A DNA stretch of 63,290 nucleotides from Bacteroidales bacterium. Its GTDB lineage: Bacteria; Bacteroidota; Bacteroidia; Bacteroidales; UBA12077. This document shows, piece after piece, positions 23,312 through 33,045 of this stretch; the first letter of the stretch is position 1; each line of letters starts with the position of its first letter. A program made the position numbers and the translations under genes. A model generated the notes under the pieces. The model did no database searches. It had not been told where the DNA came from and worked only from the letters and a program-made list of their open reading frames with translations. The DNA lies in contig DAOWGM010000178.1 of the NCBI GenBank assembly GCA_030637515.1, positions 1 through 63,290 of the forward strand, written 5' to 3'.

Positions 23312-24499
23312 ATGAAACAGATTGACAGAAGAATAGTCATTGTTGCCGCCTTTATTTTTATTGTAGGTATGGCATTCGGATTAATGAAATTTTTAATTGC
23401 TCAAAAGGAAGAGCCTTTTCGGAGACCAGCTGTGGTTGCAAAGCGCTTTGTAAAAGCAGAACCAATAAGATATAAAACAATAATATCTCCTGTTTCAGCA
23501 TCAGGCAGGTTAACCTCAATATCTGAATTAGATGTTGTTGCAGAAGCTTCAGGAAAAATATTAGCTTCAAAAATTGCTTTAAAAAAGGGGAGTAAATTTT
23601 CAAAGGGAGAAGTACTATTTACTATCTACCCCGATGAGGCAATACTTGCATTAAAGTCGACGAAGAGTAAATTTTTAAATTCATTAGCTAATTTATTACC
23701 CGATATCAAAATTGATTATTCGGAATACGAATCTGAGTTTAGATCATTTTTTAATGCTATCGATGTAAATAAAAAGTTGCCTGAATTTCCAGAAATTGAA
23801 AGCGAAAAATTGGAAATATTCTTGGCAAGCAGAAATGTATTAAGCGATTATTACGGAATTTTAAAAGATGAACTTCAACTAAGTCGTCATACAATAGTAG
23901 CTCCATTTAATGGGACTTATTCAGATGTTTATATGGAAGCCGGAGCTTATACAAATATGGGCGGTAGAGTTGCACATATTATTCAAACAGATATGTTAGA
24001 ACTTGAAGTTCCTCTAGAAAAATTTGATGCTGAATGGGTAAAAATTGGAGATAATGTAAAAGTTTGCGCAGATTCTCGAGATGCTGAGTGGCAAGGGGAA
24101 GTTGTCCGTAAAAGTCAATTTGTTGATCCAAAAACACAATCGCAAGAAGTTTTTATTCGAATAAAAAATGATAAGAAAAAACCTTTATTGGTAGGAGAAT
24201 ATTTAAATGCTACATTCTCAGGCCATCCAATAAAACAAGCAATGGAAATTCCACGCAATGTGGTTTTCAATACAAATGAGGTGTTTATTGTTGAGGATGG
24301 TAGAATTTACAAAGAGATAATAAATATAATTAAGGTGAACGAAAAATCGCTCATTTTTAACGGAGTCGATGAAGGGAAAGTACTTGTTATGCAAGCATTA
24401 ATTAATGTTCTTGAAGGAACTCTTGTGGATACCGAGGGGGAAGAAAGTCCTGATAAACAAGCTAGAGAAGAGAAGAAGCAAAGAAAACCAAAGCACTGA
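23312..24499 (+). CDS. RND efflux periplasmic adaptor (membrane fusion protein)
   Basis: The 395-residue protein has one N-terminal membrane anchor (IVIVAAFIFIVGMAFG), a split lipoyl domain (VSASGRLTSISELDVVAEASGKI and HTIVAPFNGTYSDVYMEAGAY), a short alpha hairpin and beta-barrel/membrane-proximal domains, ending in a Lys-rich tail. It bridges the inner-membrane pump and TolC-like channel encoded next. The order adaptor, pump, channel is standard. No substrate can be inferred. Confidence 0.9.
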   Translation: MKQIDRRIVIVAAFIFIVGMAFGLMKFLIAQKEEPFRRPAVVAKRFVKAEPIRYKTIISPVSASGRLTSISELDVVAEASGKILASKIALKKGSKFSKGEVLFTIYPDEAILALKSTKSKFLNSLANLLPDIKIDYSEYESEFRSFFNAIDVNKKLPEFPEIESEKLEIFLASRNVLSDYYGILKDELQLSRHTIVAPFNGTYSDVYMEAGAYTNMGGRVAHIIQTDMLELEVPLEKFDAEWVKIGDNVKVCADSRDAEWQGEVVRKSQFVDPKTQSQEVFIRIKNDKKKPLLVGEYLNATFSGHPIKQAMEIPRNVVFNTNEVFIVEDGRIYKEIINIIKVNEKSLIFNGVDEGKVLVMQALINVLEGTLVDTEGEESPDKQAREEKKQRKPKH

Positions 24500-24523
24500 T
24501 AAAATCTTTAATCAGGAACTATT

Positions 24524-27500
24524 ATGAGAAAGATTATAGAACGATTTGTAGAATATCCGATTTATGCCAACTTAATAATTGCTTTTGTAGTAATAGCTGG
24601 TGTTATAAGTTTATTAACCATGAAAAAGGCTTTCTTTCCGGAGTCTGAAAGCAGGATTATAACTATTTCTGTGTTTTATCCGGGAGCATCGCCAGTAGAA
24701 ATGGAAGAAGGCGTTACTTCACGATTAGAAGAAGCTGTAAGGGGATTGGTTGGAATTAAGGAAATTAATTCTACTTCAAGGGAAAATAGTACAAGTATTA
24801 CAATTGAAACAACAGGTGAATATCCTATTGATGAAATTTTAATGGAAGTTAAAAATGCTGTGGATGGTATTTCATCATTGCCAACAGCAGCAGAACGGCC
24901 AATTGTTGCTAAACGAAGATCTCGTATGGGAGCATTGCGAATGGCTCTTATGGCTTCGGGAGATTCCGAAATGGACTTAATGGACTTAAAAGATTATGCT
25001 CAACGTGTAGAGGAAGACTTGTTTCACTCTGGTGTTATGAGTCAAATCTCGATTTCGGGATTTCCATCACCAGAAATTTCAGTTGAAGTAAAAGAAGAAG
25101 AATTGTTACGATATAGCATAACAATTAACGAAATTATCAGAGCAATTCAGGCTAATAATCAGGATGTATCAGGTGGACAAATAAAATCGGATGAAGAAGA
25201 ATTATTAATTCGATTAAGATCAAGAAGTACTGATCCAAATAAGATTGGAAATATTATTATTCGTGGCCAGGGAGATGGAAGTTTTATAAGAATTCGAGAT
25301 GTTGCTGAAGTAAAAAAGAAATTTGCTGACACTTCTCGAAAATCCTGGATTAATGGTAAGAAAACAGTATTTATTAATGTAGATAAATTACCTGAAGAAG
25401 ATTTAGATGCAATAACTGAATATGCAAGAACCTATATAGCAGAATTTAATGAGAAAAATCCAGGAGTAGAATTAGAAATTTCAAGAGCTTATCTTGATAT
25501 TTTGCACAGCCGCTTAGACTTGTTAACAAGAAATGGATTAATAGGATTGGTTTTAGTTATTATAACATTATCCATGTTTTTAAGTACCCGTTTATCCCTT
25601 TGGGTTTCGTTTGGAATTCCGTTTAGTTTTTTAGCAATGTTTATTTATGCCAATCTTATAGGATTAACTATAAATATGATTTCGCTATTTGGAATGATAC
25701 TGGTTATAGGTATTTTGGTTGATGATGGAATTGTTATAGCAGAGAATATTTATTTGCATTTTGAGCGTGGAAAAACACCAATGCAAGCGGCAGTTGATGG
25801 AACTATGGAAGTATTTCCTGCCGTGTTAACATCTGTAACAACAACTATTATTGCATTTATGCCTTTGTTGTTTTTAGCTGGAACCAGAATGGAGATGATG
25901 TTTCATATGGCAATTGTAGTGGTAGCCAGTTTGTTCTTTTCTCTCTTCGAAGCATTCTTAGTTTTACCAGCACATTTAAGTAGTGCTCGTGTATTAAGCA
26001 GGAAGAGTCTGGAGGCTAAAAAGAAAGGTGTTAAAAAATATTTTGAGAGATTCATTGTTTGGCTACGCGATGATATTTACCATTATTTGTTATTGTGGTT
26101 GTTAAAATGGCGTCATGCTGTAATTGGTGTACCTATTGCTTTATTTTTAATAACAGTTGGTTTGGTTGCCGGAGGACATATTAGAACTACTTTTTTCCCA
26201 ATGGTTGATTTTGATAGTTTTACTTTAAATATTGCATTTACACCAGGTGATGGTGAAAAGCAAACATTAGAATTTTTAGATCGATTCGAAAAAGTTGTTT
26301 GGGAAGTTAATGATGATCTTACCGAAGAGTTTGGTTTAGAAGAAAATATTCTTGATCGTGTAATGATAAATTTAGGATCAGCTTTTAGTGGACAGGAAGT
26401 TGGTGCTCATGCAGGAAATATAAATGTATATCCTGTAGATTTAGAAGGCATTGCTATTAGTGGTTATGAGATAGCTGGACGTGTTCGTAAAAAAATTGGT
26501 AAAGTTCCTGAAGCAAGAAAACTAACAGTTGGAGGATTTCATCGTTGGGGTTCACCAGTTTCAATTGGTTTAATGTCAAAGAATCTTCAGGAGCTTGAAG
26601 AAGCTAAGGATTATTTAATGAACCGCTTAACTGAACTTCCGCAATTAAAAGATATTAATGAAAATGTAGCACTTGGTAAGCAAGAAATCAGGTTAAAATT
26701 AAAACCAAAAGCATATTTCCTCGGATTAGATGAGAGCACAATTGCACAGCAAGTCCGACAAGGTTTTTATGGTGGTCAGGCACAGCGTCTCCAAGAAGGA
26801 CGTGATGAACTAAGAATATGGGTTCGTTATCCTAAATCAGATAGAATGACTTTAGGGCAAATGGAAAATATGAAAATAAAAACTTCTACCGGAGAATTTC
26901 CATTAACAGAATTGGCTGATTATCATATGGAACGTGGTCCGGTTGCTATTCGAAGGTATCAGGGATCAAGGGAAATACGAGTTGAGGCTGATATGGTAGA
27001 TCCTTTGGCTTCTGTTCCTGAAATATTAAATCAGATTAGCGCAGAAATTATGCCCGATGTTGAAGCTCAGTTTGCAGGTATCCGTTATGAATATCAGGGA
27101 CAGCAAAAAGCAGGTAAGGAAGCAATGAATAAAGCTAAAACATATTTTTTAATTGCATTCCTTCTTATCATTTTTATCATGGTTATCCATTTTAAAAGCA
27201 TAAATCAAACGCTTATTATTATTGCCATGATTCCTTTATCAATGCTTGGAGTATTTTGGGGACATGGCATACACGGAAAACCACTTTCAATTATTAGTTT
27301 GTGGGGGATGGTTGCACTTACTGGCGTAATTATTAACGACGCAATTGTGTTTCTCTCGAAATATGATAGTAACTTATTAGAAGGAAGAAAAGTTCATGAT
27401 GCAATCGTTGAGGCAGGAAAACTTAGATTGCGCCCAATTATTTTAACCACCGTAACAACATCTGTTGGTCTGTTCCCAATTATTTTAGAAAAAAGTGTTC

Positions 27501-27748
27501 AGGCTCAATTCTTAATTCCGATGGCTATTAGTTTGGCTTATGGAGTAGCGGTTGGGACAATCTTTATTCTAATATTTTTCCCTGTATTAATAATGTTGTT
27601 GAACGATGTAAGGGTCTTCTTTAAATACTTATGGACAGGGATTAGACCTCAACGTGAAGATGTTGAAGTAGCTATATTACTGCATAAGCGAAAAATGAAA
27701 TACGAAAAGAACAGTAAGGCAACATTAACACAAGAGATACAAGAGTAA
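24524..27748 (+). CDS. RND family efflux transporter (AcrB-like)
   Basis: The 1074-residue protein has 12 membrane segments in two halves and large periplasmic loops after TM1 and TM7. The proton-relay motif GILVDDGIVIAENIYLH in TM4 carries the paired Asp, and VIINDAIVFLSKYD is the matching TM10 region. It is a normal-length, intact pump acting as a proton-driven trimer. It is of the broad hydrophobe/amphiphile type; metal-type CusA Met motifs are not evident. Confidence 0.93.
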   Translation: MRKIIERFVEYPIYANLIIAFVVIAGVISLLTMKKAFFPESESRIITISVFYPGASPVEMEEGVTSRLEEAVRGLVGIKEINSTSRENSTSITIETTGEYPIDEILMEVKNAVDGISSLPTAAERPIVAKRRSRMGALRMALMASGDSEMDLMDLKDYAQRVEEDLFHSGVMSQISISGFPSPEISVEVKEEELLRYSITINEIIRAIQANNQDVSGGQIKSDEEELLIRLRSRSTDPNKIGNIIIRGQGDGSFIRIRDVAEVKKKFADTSRKSWINGKKTVFINVDKLPEEDLDAITEYARTYIAEFNEKNPGVELEISRAYLDILHSRLDLLTRNGLIGLVLVIITLSMFLSTRLSLWVSFGIPFSFLAMFIYANLIGLTINMISLFGMILVIGILVDDGIVIAENIYLHFERGKTPMQAAVDGTMEVFPAVLTSVTTTIIAFMPLLFLAGTRMEMMFHMAIVVVASLFFSLFEAFLVLPAHLSSARVLSRKSLEAKKKGVKKYFERFIVWLRDDIYHYLLLWLLKWRHAVIGVPIALFLITVGLVAGGHIRTTFFPMVDFDSFTLNIAFTPGDGEKQTLEFLDRFEKVVWEVNDDLTEEFGLEENILDRVMINLGSAFSGQEVGAHAGNINVYPVDLEGIAISGYEIAGRVRKKIGKVPEARKLTVGGFHRWGSPVSIGLMSKNLQELEEAKDYLMNRLTELPQLKDINENVALGKQEIRLKLKPKAYFLGLDESTIAQQVRQGFYGGQAQRLQEGRDELRIWVRYPKSDRMTLGQMENMKIKTSTGEFPLTELADYHMERGPVAIRRYQGSREIRVEADMVDPLASVPEILNQISAEIMPDVEAQFAGIRYEYQGQQKAGKEAMNKAKTYFLIAFLLIIFIMVIHFKSINQTLIIIAMIPLSMLGVFWGHGIHGKPLSIISLWGMVALTGVIINDAIVFLSKYDSNLLEGRKVHDAIVEAGKLRLRPIILTTVTTSVGLFPIILEKSVQAQFLIPMAISLAYGVAVGTIFILIFFPVLIMLLNDVRVFFKYLWTGIRPQREDVEVAILLHKRKMKYEKNSKATLTQEIQE

Positions 27749-27768
27749 TTGTATAAAATTTGAAGATT

Positions 27769-29058
27769 ATGAATAACAAGATTAAATATATAATTGCACT
27801 ATTATTAATTGTTTTTTCAACAGGACTAATAGCACAGGAAAATGATTTATCTATTTCAAAAGCTATTGAGAAAACCTTGAAAAATAACTACGGAATTATA
27901 ATATCAAAATCGGATGTTGAAATTGCTAAAATTAATAATAACTGGGGAACAGCCGGACGATTGCCAACCATAGGTTTTAATGCAACATCTGCAAATAATC
28001 AGGAATTATTAAATAAAACAAAATCAAATATAATATCAGGTGGCATAGGTCTAAATTGGACAATTTTTAATGGCTTTCGTGTAAATCTTACCAAAGATAA
28101 ACTGGCAAAACTGGAAAGTCTGGCAAAAGGACGTTCCGCGGTTGTTGTTGAGAATACAATTCAGGATATTATAATGAGCTATTATAATATCCTACTACAA
28201 AAAGAACGTTTGGAAGTGCTAAACAATGTAATGATATTATCAAAAGATCGATACGATTATGAACAAACCCGATATGAAATTGGTGGTTCAGGAACTTACA
28301 ATGTTTTATTAGCAAAAAACATTTATTTAAACGATAAAGCTTCGTATCTAAATCAGGAAGTTATTGTACGCAACGCAGTGCGTAATTTGAATTTTTTATT
28401 AGGCGAAGACCCAAATATAACATGGACTTTTACCGAAGAATTTAATTCAGATACCACTGAGTATATTTTAGGTGATTTGTTGGATAAAATGCTGGGAAGT
28501 AATCAAATTTTGCAAAATCAATATGTGAATCTTTTGTTACAGAAAGATGAAATAAACATACAACGAGGAGCATTATATCCACGACTACGCCTTTCGGCTG
28601 GAGTTGATAATTCATATTCATGGATAAAGCCAGATGCTTTACCCGAAAATTATAACGAAGCACTTACACCTTATGGGAACGTAACTTTATCATATGATAT
28701 TTATACCGGCGGAAACAGAAAGGATGCCATTGATATAGCTAAAATTAATGAGCAAATTACACAGGTCGAAACCGAAGAAATGAAACACAGTTTAACAAAT
28801 CAGCTTTTTAATGAATATGATGTGTACAATTTGCGTAAAGTGCTTTTAAATGTAGCGAATGAAAGCTTAGAAGCAGCAGAAATGAATTTGCAAATCGCCG
28901 ATGAAAAATTTAAATCTGGAGCAATAAATTCATTTAATTATCGCGATATACAATTAAGCTATTTGAATTCAGCTTTAAATCAATTACAATCAATTTATAA
29001 TCTTATTTACGCAAATACTACCTTAACCAGATTAACGGGTGGGTTTTTAAATGAATGA
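27769..29058 (+). CDS. TolC-like outer-membrane efflux channel
   Basis: The 429-residue protein has a signal peptide (IIALLLIVFSTGLIAQ) and two OEP repeats with the long coiled helices (SISKAIEKTLKNNYGIIISKSDVEIAKI; QIADEKFKSGAINSFNYRDIQLSYL). I use ATG 27769; an in-frame TTG three codons earlier is less likely. It completes the tripartite pump with the two preceding genes and is followed by a strong terminator. Confidence 0.9.
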   Translation: MNNKIKYIIALLLIVFSTGLIAQENDLSISKAIEKTLKNNYGIIISKSDVEIAKINNNWGTAGRLPTIGFNATSANNQELLNKTKSNIISGGIGLNWTIFNGFRVNLTKDKLAKLESLAKGRSAVVVENTIQDIIMSYYNILLQKERLEVLNNVMILSKDRYDYEQTRYEIGGSGTYNVLLAKNIYLNDKASYLNQEVIVRNAVRNLNFLLGEDPNITWTFTEEFNSDTTEYILGDLLDKMLGSNQILQNQYVNLLLQKDEINIQRGALYPRLRLSAGVDNSYSWIKPDALPENYNEALTPYGNVTLSYDIYTGGNRKDAIDIAKINEQITQVETEEMKHSLTNQLFNEYDVYNLRKVLLNVANESLEAAEMNLQIADEKFKSGAINSFNYRDIQLSYLNSALNQLQSIYNLIYANTTLTRLTGGFLNE

Positions 29059-29076
29059 CAGATTAAGTAGAATAAA

Positions 29077-29102
29077 AAAGCTATCTTTTAAAAGATAGCT
29101 TT
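29077..29102. terminator. Bidirectional terminator between convergent genes
   Basis: AAAGCTATCTTTT and AAAAGATAGCTTT are perfect 13-base arms with A and T runs on the two sides, serving both the efflux operon and the FtsX permease gene. Confidence 0.85.
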
Positions 29103-29121
29103 TAATCTAAACGAAACTGTT

Positions 29122-31479
29122 TTACTCGTACCTCAAGCTTTCTGCTGGGTTAATGCGTGCAGCCTTACTGGTTTGTATATTTATTGTAATTAAAGCTATA
29201 ATTAAGGCGCTTAATCCTCCAAGTACAAACACCCACCAAGTTAAATTAATCCTATAGGCAAAACTATCTAACCATTTATTCATGATGTAGTATGTAATTG
29301 GTGTTGCTATTACAAAAGATATAAGAATCCATTTTGTGAAATCTTTTGAAAGAAGAATAATAATAGTCTTGAAGTTTGCACCCATAGCTTTTCTTATTCC
29401 AATCTCTTTTGTTTTTTGTTCTATAGAATAACCTGTCATTCCAATAAGACCCAATATTGAAATAAGTATTCCAATTGTAGTAAAGAACAGAATAATTTTA
29501 CGAATCACTTTGTCTTGTTCATAAAGATTTGCAAGGTCTTCATCAAGAAAATTAATATTTAATGGACTTTGTGATTCATAAGCGATCCAGTGTTCTTCTA
29601 ATTTTTTGCTTATAGAATTCAGCTCCTTTATATTGATTTTTAAAATAGCAAAAAAACATTTAGGTGGATCTAAATAAATAATTTGTGGTTCAATTCCTGT
29701 ATGTAATGATCTAAAGTGAAAGTCTTTAGTAACACCGATAACAGTTAATCTTTTGGTCCCACCAACAGTCCATATTTGTTTCCCAATAGGCTCTTTAAAC
29801 CCCATTGCTTTTGCAGCAGTTTCATTTATAACAATGCCAGATGGATCAATTGTATATTCTTTTGAAAAGCCTCTGCCTTCATTAAAATCAATATTATAAG
29901 TTGTAAAATAGTCAAAGTCTGCAAATGTAGCCCTTATTAATGTTTCTTTCGAAAGGTCTTGTCCTTCCCATCTAAAACGACTATTGGAGAAATTATATCC
30001 GTATGTAGGCATGCTTCCTGCTCGAGTCATGTTTAATACACTCGGTGATTTTAACATTTCATCTTTAATCGATTCAAAATGCTCTTGAAAACCATCTGGC
30101 ATACCAAAATAAATGATGCCTTCTTTATCATAGCCCAAATCTTTATTTAACATAAAATTGATTTGACTAGAAACAAATAAGGTGGAAGTTATTAATATAA
30201 TAAAAATAGTGAATTGAAAAATTACAAGAATTTTTCGGAAGTTATATTTCTTACCTGCATCAGAAATAGCTCCTTTTAGAACAGAAACCGGTTTAAATGA
30301 AGCCAAATAAAATGCAGGGTAACTACCAGCAAATAATCCTGTTGTTAACACAATCCCCAGTAATGCTAAATATATTCGAAAATCTGTATAATCAATTTTT
30401 AACCCCATTTGGGTGATGTTGTTAAATGTTGGGCGCATTAATTCCACAAGCATCATGGCTATGAAGATGGCAATAAAAGAAATCAGAAGAGCTTCACCAA
30501 TAAACTGAAAAATTAAAGTGGGTTTATGAGCACCGGAAACTTTTTTCATTCCAATTTCTCGCATTCGGCGAGATGAGCGAGCTGTTGCAAGATTCATAAA
30601 ATTGATACAGGCAACTACAATTAAAAAGATTCCGATAATTAAAAATATTTTAACATACTTTCCATCTACAGTATTTGCTCTCTCCATATCAATCCCCACG
30701 GTAAGATGAATATCTTTTATTGCTTGAAGATCCAATTTAGCGAACTCTTCTAAAGTTGGTTTAGGAATTAAAAAATCTTCAATTTTTACGACGGCTTGTT
30801 CTTTTGTTATACCTTCTTTTAATGATACATAAGTAATATATCCGCTATTGTCCCATTGATCTATTGTATAGCCCAGATTACCTAAGTGCTCAAATGGAAT
30901 CATATAATCAAACCATATATGGCTTTCCTTCGGGTAATCTTCAAATACAGCTGTAATTATGAACTCGCGATCAGGTAAGGCGCTTAAAGTTTTCCCTATA
31001 GGATCTTCATCGCCAAAATATTTTTGTGCAAAGCTTTCTGAAATAGCAATATTATTTGGTTCTGAAATAGGATCGTTCTTAAACTTTTTAGTTACATTAA
31101 TTGTAAACATCTTAAAAAAAGATGGATCGGCATAAGTTCCTCTTTCTTGAAAATTTTCTTCTCCCTTAATAAACCGAAGTCCGGATTGGTTTAATCGACA
31201 ATAATCTTCTATTTCAGGAACTTCTTCTTTCAGATCAGGACCTAAAGGTCCTTGTGTAATAGCCCAGGTTGTATAATCTTCAAATTTGATATGCTGTATT
31301 ACTCTGAAAATATTATCGCCTTTTTCTTGGAATTTATCATAGCCTGTATGATGTTTTACCCAAAGTAAAATAATTATTGAACAGGCCATCCCTACTGATA
31401 ATCCAATTATATTTATAGAAGAGAATCCTTTATATTTCCAAATATTTCGGAATATGAGTTTTAAATTTGTTCTAAACAT
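29122..31479 (-). CDS. FtsX/MacB-type ABC transporter permease
   Basis: The 785-residue protein has the duplicated MacB_PCD-FtsX layout: TM1 (FSSINIIGLSVGMACSIIILLW), a periplasmic MacB domain (about 45-270), three TMs (IFLIVVACINFMNLATARSSRRMREIGMKK), a second MacB domain, and a C-terminal three-TM FtsX unit ending AARINPAESLRYE. The coupling motif REIGMKKVSGA and its repeat KEIGIRKAMGA are both present. No ATPase is encoded next to it, common for this Bacteroidota family. It is divergent from the sigma-54 regulator, its probable activator. Confidence 0.9.
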   Translation of the reverse strand: MFRTNLKLIFRNIWKYKGFSSINIIGLSVGMACSIIILLWVKHHTGYDKFQEKGDNIFRVIQHIKFEDYTTWAITQGPLGPDLKEEVPEIEDYCRLNQSGLRFIKGEENFQERGTYADPSFFKMFTINVTKKFKNDPISEPNNIAISESFAQKYFGDEDPIGKTLSALPDREFIITAVFEDYPKESHIWFDYMIPFEHLGNLGYTIDQWDNSGYITYVSLKEGITKEQAVVKIEDFLIPKPTLEEFAKLDLQAIKDIHLTVGIDMERANTVDGKYVKIFLIIGIFLIVVACINFMNLATARSSRRMREIGMKKVSGAHKPTLIFQFIGEALLISFIAIFIAMMLVELMRPTFNNITQMGLKIDYTDFRIYLALLGIVLTTGLFAGSYPAFYLASFKPVSVLKGAISDAGKKYNFRKILVIFQFTIFIILITSTLFVSSQINFMLNKDLGYDKEGIIYFGMPDGFQEHFESIKDEMLKSPSVLNMTRAGSMPTYGYNFSNSRFRWEGQDLSKETLIRATFADFDYFTTYNIDFNEGRGFSKEYTIDPSGIVINETAAKAMGFKEPIGKQIWTVGGTKRLTVIGVTKDFHFRSLHTGIEPQIIYLDPPKCFFAILKINIKELNSISKKLEEHWIAYESQSPLNINFLDEDLANLYEQDKVIRKIILFFTTIGILISILGLIGMTGYSIEQKTKEIGIRKAMGANFKTIIILLSKDFTKWILISFVIATPITYYIMNKWLDSFAYRINLTWWVFVLGGLSALIIALITINIQTSKAARINPAESLRYE

Positions 31480-31509
31480 GATATAAAGATATTAGTTTTC
31501 TTTGTTCAT

Positions 31510-31525
31510 TCCTAAAAATGTGCCA
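31510..31525 (-). promoter_or_regulatory. Candidate sigma-54 promoter of the FtsX permease gene
   Basis: On the minus strand TGGCAC, five bases, TAGGA resembles TGGCAC-N5-TTGCA with an imperfect -12 part. It lies about 30 bp before the ATG at 31479 and about 65-100 bp from the palindrome at 31590, a usual activator distance. Confidence 0.45.
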
Positions 31526-31589
31526 GTAATTGTAAGTATCAGTATAGCAGCCTGTAAGCGTGATTTGTCTTAGCATTAATAAACTTAAG

Positions 31590-31611
31590 AGTGTTGCGAA
31601 AATGCAACACT
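31590..31611. promoter_or_regulatory. Inverted repeat, candidate activator site of the sigma-54 regulator
   Basis: AGTGTTGC and GCAACACT form a perfect 8-bp inverted repeat with a six-base gap, between the divergent permease and regulator genes. It is placed upstream of both, so the same site could activate the permease and control the regulator gene. Confidence 0.55.
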
Positions 31612-31637
31612 TTATGTGCGATATCAAAACAAATGTT

Positions 31638-31645
31638 TATCTTTG
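31638..31645 (+). promoter_or_regulatory. -7 element for the response regulator gene
   Basis: TATCTTTG matches TAnnTTTG and lies 15 bp before ATG 31661. It rules out the upstream GTG at 31616 as the start. Confidence 0.6.
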
Positions 31646-31660
31646 AGTAGAAATTTTGCT

Positions 31661-33034
31661 ATGGATTTAGAAAAGGGGAAAATATTAATTGTTGATGATG
31701 ATCAAGGTGTATTGCATAGCGCTAAGATGTTCTTAAAACAAATATTTGAGGAAGTTGAAACAATCGATAATCCATTAGTAATGCTTTTCATGATAAAAAA
31801 GGAAAGTTATGACGTTGTTTTGCTTGATATGAATTTTACAAAAGGTGAAATTGATGGCAGTGAAGGAATTAATTTGCTACAAGAAATTCTGAAACTCGAT
31901 CCTGATCTACCTGTAATATTTATTACTGCTTATGGCGATTTCGATTTGGCAGTAAATGCAATTAAAGCAGGAGCATATGACTTTATAGTTAAGCCGTGGA
32001 AAAATCAAAAACTGCATGCAACTATTCTTTCTGCATTGAAATTCAGAAATTCAAAAATAGATTTAAGTAAATACAAAGAAACAACTGATCGGCTTGAAGT
32101 TGATAATGAGTCTAATTATAAAGATTTTATTTATGAGTCTTTAGCTATGCAGCGTGTAAATGATTTAATTAAAAGAGTAGCCATAACCGATGCTGATGTT
32201 TTAATTACAGGAGAAAATGGTACAGGGAAAGAAATGATTGCCCGTCAGATTTATCAAAACTCAAATAGAAAAAATAGCATATTTTTAAAGGTAGATGTTG
32301 GCTCAATACATGAAAATCTTTTTGAGAGCGAATTGTTTGGGCACGAAAAAGGATCATTTACTGATGCAAAAGAAAAGAAAACAGGTCGGTTTGAATTAGC
32401 TTCGGGTGGAACTCTTTTTATTGACGAAATTGGAAATATAGATGTAAAGCTTCAGGCTAAGTTGTTAAGCGTATTACAGAATCGTGAAATGATTCGTGTT
32501 GGAGGAACAAAAACTATCCCTATTAATATTAGGTTAATTTGTGCAACAAATCAGAATCTTTCAGAAATGGTAAAGCAAGGCAAATTCCGTGAGGATTTGT
32601 ATTATAGAATAAATATGTTTGAATTAGGCATTCCGGCACTTCGAGATAGAGTGGATGATATTCCTTCGCTAACAAGGTATTATCTGGAAAAATTTAAAAC
32701 GAAATATCAAAAGAAAAATATTAAAATATCCGATTTAACTATTGAAAAATTGAAAAGATATAATTGGCCTGGAAATATTCGCGAGTTAAAAAACTCTATT
32801 GAAAGGGCGATTATATTGGAAAGTAAAAAACAGTTGACCGCTGAATCTATTTTTCCTTCAAATCAATTAATTGCAAAAAGTAATTCTGTCCAAACTTTTA
32901 ATTTAGAAGAAAATGAAAAGCAACTAATACTAAAAGCTATTCAAAAAAACCTTGGAAATATGACAAAAACAGCAGGAGATTTAGGCCTGGAAAGAACAGC
33001 ATTATACAGAAGAATGAAGAAATACGGATTGTAA
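31661..33034 (+). CDS. Sigma-54-dependent response regulator (NtrC family)
   Basis: With the start at 31661 the protein has 457 residues. A receiver domain (about 5-125) has ILIVDDD, the phospho-acceptor in VVLLDMNF and the Lys in FIVKPWK. The AAA+ domain has Walker A GENGTGKE, Walker B FIDEIGN and the sigma-54 contact loop as GSFTDA, in place of GAFTGA. A C-terminal Fis-type helix-turn-helix follows (NMTKTAGDLGLERTALYRRMKKYG). The GxFTDA variant is common in Bacteroidota. It pairs with the kinase 12 bp downstream and very likely activates the divergent FtsX permease gene. Confidence 0.92.
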   Translation: MDLEKGKILIVDDDQGVLHSAKMFLKQIFEEVETIDNPLVMLFMIKKESYDVVLLDMNFTKGEIDGSEGINLLQEILKLDPDLPVIFITAYGDFDLAVNAIKAGAYDFIVKPWKNQKLHATILSALKFRNSKIDLSKYKETTDRLEVDNESNYKDFIYESLAMQRVNDLIKRVAITDADVLITGENGTGKEMIARQIYQNSNRKNSIFLKVDVGSIHENLFESELFGHEKGSFTDAKEKKTGRFELASGGTLFIDEIGNIDVKLQAKLLSVLQNREMIRVGGTKTIPINIRLICATNQNLSEMVKQGKFREDLYYRINMFELGIPALRDRVDDIPSLTRYYLEKFKTKYQKKNIKISDLTIEKLKRYNWPGNIRELKNSIERAIILESKKQLTAESIFPSNQLIAKSNSVQTFNLEENEKQLILKAIQKNLGNMTKTAGDLGLERTALYRRMKKYGL

Positions 33035-33045
33035 AATTATTTATT

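Noticed and set aside
31616..31660. GTG start of the sigma-54 regulator at 31616
   Set aside because: The TATCTTTG promoter box at 31638 lies downstream of it and the receiver domain starts right after ATG 31661.
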